A stretch of 6,385 bases of DNA from Candidatus Poribacteria bacterium (GTDB lineage: Bacteria > Poribacteria > WGA-4E > WGA-3G): contig JAPPDN010000571.1 in assembly GCA_028824575.1 (NCBI GenBank), forward strand, positions 1 through 6,385, given 5' to 3'. The position numbers were made by a program, and so were the translations under genes. The notes beneath the pieces are model-generated. The model was not told the DNA's origin and ran no database searches. It was given only the letters and a program-made list of their open reading frames with translations. This document shows positions 1-6,200 of the stretch, in pieces. Position 1 is the first letter of the stretch. Each line of letters opens with the position of its first letter.

Positions 1-883
1 CGTCATTCGGGTGCTCAATAAGTTGTGTTCCCGGATACCCACAAATCGATCCCGTGTCTGCCCGATACATGGCGACTTTTTCGACATCAAGTCCTTTCGG
101 ATTATAGATACCACCGTTGCGCTCAATGAGCCCGATAACGCGGGCATCCGTCTCCATCAGAAATTTCGCCGCATGGTACCCGACATTCCCAAACCCTTGG
201 ACGATGACGCTTTTTCCGTGTAGACCGGGTGTCAATCCCAACGGCTTCATGTCCTCTTCAATACTGCACGCCTCTTCCAAACCGTAGGCGACCCCTCGTC
301 CGGTAGCCCCTCTCCGCCCATGAATCCCGTTTTGTTCAATCGGTTTGCCCGTGACGCACGCAATTGCATTCAGCTTATCGGGTGCCATTGTGATATAGGT
401 GTCGAAAATCCACGCCATTTCTGTTTCGCTGGTCCCAAAATCGGGTGCTGGCACGTCTACCCCGGGCCCAATATAATTTTTCTGGATGAGTTCGTATGTA
501 TAGCGACGGGTAATACGTTCCAGTTCGCTTTTTGAATACTCGCTTCTATCCAACTGGATGCCGCCTTTCGCGCCACCGAACGGAACATCGACAATTGCGC
601 ACTTGTAGGTCATCAACGCCGCAAGTGCCATGATCTCATCTTCGTTGACGAGGGTGCTGTAACGGATGCCACCTTTCGTTGGGAGTTTATGGTGGCTATG
701 CTCCGCGCGCCATCCGTGAATCGTTTGGATAGTCCCATCGTCCCGTTTTATCGGGAACGTGAAATGGCAGGAACTATTACAGATTTTTATCTGTTCCAAT
801 AACCCAGGCGGATAGTCGGTGAACTGGGCGGCTTTGTCAAAGTCCGTATTCACTTTCTGGAAAAACGAGGAATTTTCTGCCAT
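1..883 (-). CDS. gdhA: Glutamate dehydrogenase, N-terminal part (3' end cut by window edge)
   Basis: Catalyses reversible oxidative deamination of glutamate to 2-oxoglutarate and ammonium with NAD(P), in the cytoplasm, normally as a hexamer. Read directly from the minus strand: 294 residues from ATG at 881-883, running off the left edge; family members are roughly 410-500 residues, so the C-terminal part is missing. The dimerisation/catalytic domain holds K70 (in TKGGIRYS), K94 (MTYKCA), catalytic K106 (VPFGGAKGG) and D148 (DVPAPD), which align with the substrate-binding and catalytic residues of characterised GDHs. The Rossmann nucleotide motif is VQGFGNVG at 228-235. Wording such as GWRAEHSHHKLP, GGIRYST and ACVTGKPI resembles animal and Bacteroidetes enzymes more than the E. 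coli NADP type (from memory). Upstream AAGG lies 10 nt before ATG, a weak ribosome site. Glu versus Leu dehydrogenase is resolved by the GDH-type motifs; coenzyme preference is not. Confidence 0.95.
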   Translation of the reverse strand, partial: MAENSSFFQKVNTDFDKAAQFTDYPPGLLEQIKICNSSCHFTFPIKRDDGTIQTIHGWRAEHSHHKLPTKGGIRYSTLVNEDEIMALAALMTYKCAIVDVPFGGAKGGIQLDRSEYSKSELERITRRYTYELIQKNYIGPGVDVPAPDFGTSETEMAWIFDTYITMAPDKLNAIACVTGKPIEQNGIHGRRGATGRGVAYGLEEACSIEEDMKPLGLTPGLHGKSVIVQGFGNVGYHAAKFLMETDARVIGLIERNGGIYNPKGLDVEKVAMYRADTGSICGYPGTQLIEHPND

Positions 884-926
884 AGTGCTTTGACCTTACA
901 ACGCGTCCTTCGCAGACGGAGTTGAT

Positions 927-1049
927 GGTAGGAGCGAGCTGTGCTCGCGATCCCGAAGTCAGTTATAGGTAGGAGCGAGCTGTGCTCGCGATCCCGAAGT
1001 CAGTTATAGGTAGGAGTGAACTGTGCTCGCGATCCCGAAGTCAGTTATC
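927..1049. repeat. Three tandem copies of a 41-bp REP-like palindromic repeat
   Basis: Copies lie at 927-967, 968-1008 and 1009-1049. Copies 1 and 2 are identical. Copy 3 differs at two sites in the palindrome's left arm (GTGAAC for GCGAGC) and at its last base. Each unit begins with a GTAG tetranucleotide (after one G), followed by an imperfect palindrome: GCGAGC, loop TGT, GCTCGC (934-948 in copy 1), with an outer GGA/TCC pairing across a GA bulge. A short head plus a bulged stem is the described layout of bacterial REP sequences mobilised by RAYT (Y1 HUH) transposases; the family assignment is inferred because no RAYT gene is in the window. The tail of each unit (about 15 bases, ending CAGTTATA) is linker. 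The array lies in the 5' region of the leftward glutamate dehydrogenase gene. Confidence 0.85.
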
Positions 1050-1088
1050 AGTTAAGAGATGCTGTGGTTAATCAGATGTCTCTTTAAC

Positions 1089-1144
1089 TTTGACCAACAA
1101 CTCGTCTACAGATAATTTTGCTAAGGTGCGAGTTGTTGGTCAAA
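1089..1144. repeat. 16-bp perfect inverted repeat with 24-nt spacer
   Basis: The left arm 1089-1104 (TTTGACCAACAACTCG) is the exact reverse complement of 1129-1144. The spacer (1105-1128) is AT-rich and not paired. No T-run follows on either strand, so it is a poor intrinsic terminator. It lies between the end of the NHL gene and the start of the glutamate dehydrogenase gene. It could be an operator-like site, a short MITE-like remnant, or an mRNA leader stem. A TTGACC box, resembling a -35 element, is embedded in each arm. Confidence 0.75.
1115..1143 (-). promoter_or_regulatory. Possible promoter for the glutamate dehydrogenase gene
   Basis: On the minus strand, TTGACC (1138-1143, five of six bases of the -35 consensus) is followed after exactly 17 bp by CAAAAT (1115-1120, four of six bases of the -10 consensus). 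The -35 box falls inside the right arm of the 16-bp inverted repeat and the -10 in its spacer, so a factor binding the repeat would cover the promoter. If it is used, the transcript would carry a leader of over 200 nt that includes the three REP-like hairpins. The -10 is weak and this is a guess from spacing. Confidence 0.3.
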
Positions 1145-1151
1145 ACTGAAA

Positions 1152-1168
1152 GGTTTTCGTAGAAAACC
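1152..1168 (-). terminator. Short hairpin after the NHL gene, weak terminator candidate
   Basis: GGTTTTC (1152-1158) and GAAAACC (1162-1168) form a perfect 7-bp stem with a 3-nt loop. On the minus strand it begins about 24 nt after the NHL stop codon and is followed by TTTCAGTTTTG, an interrupted T tract. Position and orientation fit termination of the NHL transcript, but the stem is AT-rich and the tract is broken. Confidence 0.35.
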
Positions 1169-1191
1169 GTACTGACAACTGTTAACTGCTA

Positions 1192-2049
1192 TCATTGCCG
1201 GATAAATTTTTGGAGCCGTGCATCCGCTTGAACTTCGCCGACGTATATATCCCCGTGCGAATCTAACCAGATGCCGTGTGGACACGCCATGAACTCGCCA
1301 GGGACGCTGCTGCCACGTTCGCTACCCCATTGGGAAATAACCTCACCGTCCAATGTCATGATGCTGACACGCTGGCCCAATTCAGCGATATAGACGAGAT
1401 CGTCGTCGTCAATATAGATCGTGTCGGGTTGCAATAGGTCTCCCCACTCCTCAATATATTCCCCATCAAGGGTAAAGAACTGGATACGATTGTTTTCGCG
1501 GTCAGCAACCATGAGCCTATTGCGCGGATCGACTCGGACACAATGCGGTAGGTCAAACTCACCGGGACCTGTACCGGGCTGTCCCCACGATTTAATCAAC
1601 TCGCCATCGGGTGAGTATTTATGGATACGAGCGTTGCCATATCCATCGCTGACATACATTTCGCCATCAGGTCCGAGTGCCAAATCTGTCGGTAGATTGA
1701 AGGGTTCACCTTCTGCCCCAGGTTCATCGGGGGTGCCGAGTGTCATCAGCAATTCGCCTGCCGTATTGAACTTACGCATGACGTGTGTTTCACGTTCTGT
1801 GCAGTAGATATTATCATCGGCATCAATAAAAATCCCGTGTGCATCCTTGAGGATGTCATCGCCCCAAGCGTCAATAAAGTTACCCTCCCGATCGAAGACA
1901 ACCATCGGGTGCTCACTCCGACTATAAACATAGACTCGGTCTTGTGAGTCAACAGCGACAGCCGGAATCCATCCGAATTCCCAACCCTCTGGCAGCGTCC
2001 ACCAATTTTCTTGTACTGTGTACTGATGTGTTCCTTGTCCAAAAACCAT
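1192..2049 (-). CDS. NHL-repeat six-bladed propeller protein, PAL-like (peptidyl-hydroxyglycine lyase family)
   Basis: A 285-residue protein made almost entirely of NHL-type blades, at about residues 33-63, 75-105, 125-156, 173-203, 213-242 and 262-282, each with a VD/D-x-x-(D/N)-x-(I/V)-Y-V strand, a turn (DGE, EGN, AGE) and a closing W/L-G. It matches peptidyl-alpha-hydroxyglycine alpha-amidating lyase (PAL) motif by motif: AHG (H71), PTDLAL...SDGYGNAR (Y137), LPHCVRVD...VADRENNRIQ (H169), CPHGI (H258) and SRSEH (R44). In PAL the three histidines bind zinc, and the Tyr and Arg act in catalysis. The Asp after the third His in PAL is Gly here, and the Cys of the PAL DGYCN motif is Gly, so one disulfide is absent. 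No signal peptide, so probably cytoplasmic. No hydroxylating partner (PHM) is nearby, so peptide amidation is not implied and the substrate is unknown. An open frame continues upstream to ATG 2082, but I chose ATG 2047-2049: AGGGAG lies 7 nt upstream, and the predicted promoter would start RNA near 2078, below 2082. Confidence 0.85.
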   Translation of the reverse strand: MVFGQGTHQYTVQENWWTLPEGWEFGWIPAVAVDSQDRVYVYSRSEHPMVVFDREGNFIDAWGDDILKDAHGIFIDADDNIYCTERETHVMRKFNTAGELLMTLGTPDEPGAEGEPFNLPTDLALGPDGEMYVSDGYGNARIHKYSPDGELIKSWGQPGTGPGEFDLPHCVRVDPRNRLMVADRENNRIQFFTLDGEYIEEWGDLLQPDTIYIDDDDLVYIAELGQRVSIMTLDGEVISQWGSERGSSVPGEFMACPHGIWLDSHGDIYVGEVQADARLQKFIRQ

Positions 2050-2056
2050 AAGTTTT

Positions 2057-2062
2057 CTCCCT
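2057..2062 (-). promoter_or_regulatory. Shine-Dalgarno site deciding the NHL gene start
   Basis: The minus strand reads AGGGAG followed by 7 nt (AAAACTT) and ATG at 2047-2049. No comparable purine-rich site precedes the upstream in-frame ATG at 2082, where the sequence is CCTGCTAAAATAG. This supports the shorter protein. Confidence 0.7.
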
Positions 2063-2084
2063 ACGCCAAAAAGAATTGCCATCT

Positions 2085-2113
2085 ATTTTAGCAGGTTTAT
2101 CGCGATTTCTCAA
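2085..2113 (-). promoter_or_regulatory. Sigma70-type promoter for the NHL gene
   Basis: On the minus strand, TTGAGA (2108-2113) is separated by exactly 17 bp from TAAAAT (2085-2090); each box matches five of six consensus bases. Initiation about 7 nt downstream would fall near 2078, giving a leader of about 30 nt to the ATG at 2049. This is the best-scoring promoter on the minus strand by eye. Confidence 0.6.
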
Positions 2114-2128
2114 GGGAAATTTAGGATT

Positions 2129-2149
2129 AGCGATCAGCCATCAGCCATC
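2129..2149. repeat. Heptamer microrepeat AGC(G/C)ATC x3
   Basis: Three direct heptamers, AGCGATC (2129-2135), AGCCATC (2136-2142) and AGCCATC (2143-2149), lie just upstream of the NHL promoter. A fourth, degraded unit may follow (GGCAATT). This is a low-complexity slippage-type repeat with no visible role. Confidence 0.6.
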
Positions 2150-2208
2150 GGCAATTGTCCACAAGTTATACCGTTTCTGAATAATCGTTTCTCATTAACG
2201 AAAAACCA

Positions 2209-2312
2209 GTTCGTAGTTGCGCAATTCTGCGGTGTACTTGAAGAAATACGCAGAAATACCCAAGCAAAAGCACCCCCATCAAAAACCCCAAATACGACGT
2301 GCATTATTGCGC
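2209..2312. repeat. Dispersed repeat, short copy A (degenerate)
   Basis: Shares with 2967-3156 the ordered blocks GTTCGTAGT, ATTCTGCGG, GAAATACGC, AGAAATACCCAAGCAAAA, CACCCC, CCCCAAAT and CGACGTGCATTAT. It has a single CCCAAGCAAAA(G/A)CACCCC block rather than the expanded series in copy B. The terminal palindrome is broken: the left arm ATACGACGTGC (2292-2302) is kept, but the right arm diverges after GC at 2309-2310. Reading frames through the shared blocks differ between the copies, so it is a DNA-level element, not a gene. Together with copy B it brackets the small membrane-protein gene in the same orientation. Confidence 0.75.
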
Positions 2313-2370
2313 TCCTTACATGTGGAAATCTCCTATGAGTTTCAAAATCTCTTAGATGCGAATTTATTTT

Positions 2371-2400
2371 TTAGCATACAATTGCAAAGTATGGTATAAT
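2371..2400 (+). promoter_or_regulatory. Extended -10 promoter for the small membrane-protein gene
   Basis: A consensus TATAAT (2395-2400) is preceded by TGG (2392-2394), giving the extended -10 form TGnTATAAT. TTAGCA (2371-2376) lies 18 bp upstream as a partial -35 (four of six). The surroundings are AT-rich. Transcription would begin near 2406-2408, about 10 nt before the structured leader and 100 nt before ATG 2505. Confidence 0.75.
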
Positions 2401-2416
2401 TGAATTGTCCAGTTTT

Positions 2417-2476
2417 GGGTGGCACAGCTACGAACGGTGCAAGCCGTTTCTGCCACCCTCCCACCGTAGCTGGGGG
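2417..2476 (+). ncRNA. Predicted pseudoknotted 5' leader RNA (candidate cis-regulatory RNA or ribozyme-like fold)
   Basis: Three perfect pairings interlock. P1 is GGGTGGCA (2417-2424) with TGCCACCC (2451-2458). P2 is CAGCTACG (2425-2432) with CGTAGCTG (2465-2472). P3 is AACGG (2433-2437) with CCGTT (2444-2448), loop TGCAAG. The 5' strand of P2 and all of P3 lie inside P1, while the 3' strand of P2 lies outside it, so P1 and P2 form a pseudoknot enclosing a hairpin. The order P1-P2-P3-P1'-P2' is the topology of HDV-like self-cleaving ribozymes lacking P4, and P1 can be read as 7 bp starting with GGG. The L3 and joining segments do not obviously match the HDV consensus, so cleavage is not claimed. 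Alternatives are a riboswitch-like leader, an mRNA-stabilising 5' structure, or a choice between P1 and P2. The complementarities are seen directly; function is inferred. Confidence 0.5.
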
Positions 2477-2504
2477 ATAAATCAAACTGACACTGGAACA
2501 CCCG

Positions 2505-2882
2505 ATGAAAGCGATACTTTTTCTCTTAATACTTTTTTCTCTGATCGCTTTACCAGTTCTTGGTGAGTTGACCGACGCGGACCTCAATCAGATACGCTTG
2601 ATTGTCAAAGAAGAAGTCAAAAGCGAAATCACAGCATCTGAAGAGCGTATAAAAGAGTACATTGACTTGAAAATCGCGAATGTAGACGACGAAATCAAAA
2701 AAAACAATAGCGAAATAGGTGCCATCAGAAGCCAAATTAACGTCTTTATAGGCATCCCTTTGGCCATAATAACTCTACTTTTTGCATGGCGGGCTTTGAG
2801 GGACCGGGCGAACGACAAACAGATACAAGCACTCATCGCTGAAAACGAGAACCTAAAACACCAGCAGACTATAACCCCATGA
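2505..2882 (+). CDS. Small exported or membrane coiled-coil protein of unknown function
   Basis: 125 residues, function not recognised. Residues 1-20 form a signal-peptide-like or first membrane segment: MK, then a Leu/Ile/Phe-rich core and a LPVLG-E junction that may be cleaved. Residues 21-75 are strongly charged and helix-prone (KEEVKSE, EERIKEYIDLKI, DDEIKKNNSEI), consistent with a coiled coil. Residues about 79-95 (VFIGIPLAIITLLFAW) are a second membrane span, followed by a basic stop-transfer patch (RALRDR) and a helical tail rich in Gln, Glu, Asn and Lys. The likely topology is signal peptide, extracytoplasmic coiled coil, membrane span and short cytoplasmic tail. The start at 2505 has only a weak GGA seven nt upstream, but it gives a canonical leader and lies about 100 nt after a strong promoter. 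Transcribed alone, flanked on both sides by copies of one dispersed repeat. It reads as a real gene because of its leader, membrane span and promoter. Confidence 0.7.
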   Translation: MKAILFLLILFSLIALPVLGELTDADLNQIRLIVKEEVKSEITASEERIKEYIDLKIANVDDEIKKNNSEIGAIRSQINVFIGIPLAIITLLFAWRALRDRANDKQIQALIAENENLKHQQTITP

Positions 2883-3001
2883 GAAACAGATCCGTTTTTT
2901 GCCTGAAACAACATGGACGTGAGGCAAGGAGACAGACGTGAAAGACGTGTGATGACAGACAGATCGGTTCGTAGTCATGCGATTCTGCGGCGTGCTTGAA
3001 A

Positions 3002-3031
3002 AAATACGCGGAAATACGCAGAAATCCGCAG
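3002..3031. repeat. 10-bp tandem repeat x3 inside copy B
   Basis: AAATACGCGG (3002-3011), AAATACGCAG (3012-3021) and AAATCCGCAG (3022-3031), followed by a decaying AAACACCCT. The period is near one helical turn. Copy A has only one such unit, so this is a local expansion. Confidence 0.7.
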
Positions 3032-3039
3032 AAACACCC

Positions 3040-3126
3040 TATCAATCCGCAGAAATACCCAAGCAAAAACACCCCTATCAATCCGCAGAAATACCCAAGC
3101 AAAAACACCCCCAGCAAAAACACCCC
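3040..3126. repeat. 36-bp tandem repeat, two full copies plus a partial third
   Basis: Unit 1 (3040-3075) and unit 2 (3076-3111) are identical, each running from TATCAATCCGCAG to AAAAACACCCC. A third, partial unit (3112-3126) repeats only the end, with one A lost. Exact identity suggests recent slippage or duplication. On the plus strand the unit would encode a 12-residue period, which explains the long apparent open frames here. Confidence 0.85.
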
Positions 3127-3128
3127 AA

Positions 3129-3156
3129 ATGCGACGTGCATTATCGCACGTCGCAT
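3129..3156 (-). terminator. 11-bp hairpin ending copy B; possible glnE terminator
   Basis: ATGCGACGTGC (3129-3139) and GCACGTCGCAT (3146-3156) form a perfect 11-bp stem with a 6-nt loop. It begins 74 nt beyond the glnE stop codon. On the minus strand the stem is followed by TTGGGGTGTTTTTG, a T-rich but interrupted tract, so termination may be partial. The same palindrome, with its right arm broken, ends copy A, so it is also the boundary of the dispersed repeat. Confidence 0.45.
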
Positions 3157-3230
3157 AGTTACAATTACCCCATTTGTTTGTTAAACCTCATTCGGATATT
3201 TCGAGAGGAATCGGAAAAACCCATCATAGG

Positions 3231-6200
3231 TCATTGAACGAGAATCTGATTAAAGAGCGCGCGCGTCGTCTCGGTCCATTTACCATAATCCTGCAAAAAC
3301 GCATCCACGATAGATGTGTCTTCAGTTTCCACGTATCCGAGTCGGCGTGCTAACTGCGCCAGTTCTGTTCGATTTTTGGGGAGCGCATCCAACGCGCGGT
3401 CGTGAACAATCCGCAATGCATTCTCGACGCGGCGAAGGAACAGGTACGCCTCCGACAATCCGGCACACTGTTCTTCTGTCAGCACGCCGATATCGTTCAG
3501 TTTCTCAATAGCGAGGGGTGTGTTTTGGACACGAACAGAGGGGACTTCTTCACCGTGTACGAGTTGAAGCGTTTGCACGGCGAATTCGATATCGACGAGT
3601 CCGCCGTATCCAGATTTGACATTCGCGATTGGTGTCTGTGTTTTACTGCGGCCTCTGCGTCGCGTGGTAGGTCTGCGCGTGGCTTGAGACTCATTCCGTT
3701 TTCGTGTATGTACAATCTGCGCGATTTCTTCCGATGTCAGTGAACCGCCATAACAGAAGGCGTGCCCAATGTCCAAAAATCGGTTTCCAACCCCTTCTAT
3801 GTCTCCAGCGACAACACGTGCACGCGTTAACGCCTGACGTTCCCAGACCTCCGCAGTGTTATCGTAATAATTCTGATACCCCGCCAACGGTAGGGCAATA
3901 GCACCACCTGCGCCGTGTGGACGGAGCCGCAAATCGATTTCATAGATACCCACCCCGTTTCCAGCAAGTCGGTTGACCAACTCCAAGCCGACAGCCGCGA
4001 AGAACTCTACATTCGGCATGCCTTCTGTCGTTTCGCCGTCTTCCGAATAGACGTACATCACATCTAAATCTGAGCTGAAGTTCAATTCACGTCCGCCGAA
4101 CTTACCCATCGCAACGATAGCGAAGGTCGCCGGTGTACCGTCCGGGTTCAGTGGCGTGCCGTGTGCCTGGCGCAGCTCGGCTTCAATTGCTGGATAGATC
4201 GCTTGCAGGACAGCCTCTGCTAAATCGGAGAGTTCTTCGGTCGTCGTCGGGAGGGTCGCATTGCCGAGGATATTCCGTAGCGCGATGCGCCAAATCTCGT
4301 CGTTCTTATACCGCCGCAACATGGACAACATCTGCCCTTCTGGTGTCTCCGTAACAATTTGTAACGCCTCCGCCTGTTTCTCAGCAAGCGTCTTGGAACG
4401 TTCTATCAACGTCGGCACCGTCAACAGATCAAAGAGTTCAGGACTTGCGATAAGCATATCCGCGAGGTACAGACTTGTACCACAGACCCGCGTAAGTGCT
4501 TCAAGCGTTGACGGTTTTTCGGCGAACATCGTGTAGTAGCTGCTGCGTGCACCCACTTTATCTGTAAATGCTGAGAGATAGCGAAGTGCCATATCTGGGT
4601 TCGGAGAATCACGTAAAACATTTAAAAGCGTCGGCGCGAGTTTGAAGAAGGTGCGCCTAACACTCGGTGAGAATTGGATACCATCGCCACCGTTCGCAAG
4701 CCGTCTGAGCAGACGCTGCGCCTCCCGCACGTTTTCAAAACGGAACTCGCTTAAGAAGGTCTCTAACTGTTTCGGATCCTCTTCGGAAAGCAGAAGGCTA
4801 ATATCGAGTCCTTTTTCGGACGCAATCGCCGTTGCGGTAATCTTCTGAAAAATAGCGCGTACACGCTCAGTATGCGCGCGGTAGTCCTTCCGAAATGCTA
4901 CCAATGCATCCGTCTCCGGTGTGTGTGGGTAACCCACGCGTCGGGCAAGTTCACGTTCTTCAGATGCTTTCTCAGGAATTGAATATCGCTGCTGATCCGC
5001 CTCAACTTGGATACCGTTCTCAACCGAGCGTAGGAACCGATACGCAGCTGCGAGCGCGTCCGCATCCGCTGCCGTAAGCAGCGCGTTCTCCTTGAGTGCC
5101 GAAATCGTTTCGAGTGTGTTGTGTGAACACAACGATTTCCGCTTAGCACCGTGAATCATCTGCAGACACTGCACCGTGAACTCAATATCACGGATACCAC
5201 CCGGACCGAGTTTGACATGTTTTTCGAGATTCGCCCCTTCACCGACGAGCCGCTCCTCTATCCGTACCTTAGTACGTCCGATGTCCGCCTTAATCTCCTC
5301 GAGCGTGACACCATCCAGATAGCGTTGATACACAAACGGTTGGATCATACGGATGAACTCGTCACCAAACGCCATATCACCTGCAACAGAACGTGCCTTG
5401 ATTAACGCCTGACGCTCCCACAGGTCCCCCCAACCTTCATAGTAACTTTCATAACTCTCCATGGAACGGATAATAACGCCTGCACTACTTTCAGGACGTA
5501 AGCGGATATCGACCCGAAAGACGTAACCCTCTGGTGTAATCTCACTCATCGCTTTGATGATGAATTCGCAGAGTCGCGCGAAATATTCGCTATTGTCGGT
5601 ACCGGTATCCGTTTTAGCGTCGTCTGAATACACGAAGATAAGGTCGATATCGGAACTAAAGTTCAGTTCGTAGCCGCCTAATTTCCCCATACCGATAATC
5701 GCGAAACGACACGGTGCGTCGCCGTCTTCATTGAGCGGTGTGCCGAACTTCGGTGCCATAATCTGATCGCGTCCGATCTCGTAGCAGTGTTGCAGTGCTG
5801 CCTCCGCCAGATTGCTCAATTCCCAAGTCGTCGTCTTGACATCTACCGTCTTAAGCAGATCGCACAATCCGATGCGGAGCGTCTCGCGGCGTTTATAGCG
5901 TCGAAGGACACGGAGTTTCTGCTCCACCGAATCGAAATGCGAAAGTGACCGCGCAAGTTCTTCGTACATTGTCTCGGAAGTCTTCGCGGTATCCATCACA
6001 TTCGCGTCGATGATGTCATAGAAATATTCCGGGTTGCGGATGAGCGTTTCCGACAGATACGTGGACGCGCCGAAACCGAAGATGACCGTTCGCATAAGGA
6101 ACGGCGCATCTCGTAAGAGTTGATAGAGCCATCTACGATTGAACGCAACTTGTGCAAAGCGGGAAAAATGGTTTAGTGAAGTTTCTGGGTTCGGTGAATT

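Larger units (their letters stand above)
2967..3156. repeat. Dispersed repeat, long copy B with internal tandem expansions
   Basis: The second, longer copy of the element at 2209-2312. It opens with GTTCGTAGT and TTCTGCGG (2983-2990), whose reverse complement CCGCAGAA recurs at 3026-3033, 3047-3054 and 3083-3090. It then holds a period-10 block and a period-36 block (listed separately), a partial unit AGCAAAAACACCCC (3113-3126) and a terminal hairpin. The plus strand stays open in two frames across the expansions because 36 is a multiple of three, and the minus strand yields a hydrophobic frame. None of these has a convincing ribosome site, and the frame is not kept in copy A. I annotate it as a DNA or RNA structural element, possibly a non-autonomous mobile repeat. 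Confidence 0.75.

Noticed and set aside
1421..1807. 128-codon plus-strand frame inside the NHL gene
   Set aside because: Antisense shadow of a well-supported propeller gene, with no family features of its own.
2217..2399. 60-codon plus-strand frame over copy A
   Set aside because: Begins with TTG without an SD, lies in the degenerate repeat, runs through the promoter at 2371-2400, and uses a different frame from the related text in copy B.
2899..2927. TTGCCT / AGGCAA stem after the small membrane-protein gene as an intrinsic terminator
   Set aside because: Only 6 bp with a 17-nt loop, and the T-run precedes the stem instead of following it on the plus strand; on the minus strand the stem is followed by A residues.
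3002..3126. CRISPR-like array
   Set aside because: The repeats are directly adjacent with no unique spacers of constant length; no cas genes are present.
2869..3156. 95-codon minus-strand hydrophobic frame (repeats of GVFLLGYFCGLIG)
   Set aside because: It looks like a membrane protein only because the A/C-rich repeat reads as Phe, Leu and Gly on the other strand. Its start lies in the terminal hairpin, no clear SD precedes it, and it overlaps the end of the small membrane-protein gene.
2977..3237. 86-codon plus-strand open frame through copy B (repeating YQSAEIPKQKHP)
   Set aside because: The frame stays open because the 36-bp repeat is a multiple of three; the neighbouring frame is open too, the frame is not kept in copy A, there is no good ribosome site, and it runs into the end of glnE.
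3402..5405. Several 60-113 codon plus-strand frames antisense to glnE
   Set aside because: glnE is continuous and motif-rich over the whole stretch; these are shadows with no recognisable domains.
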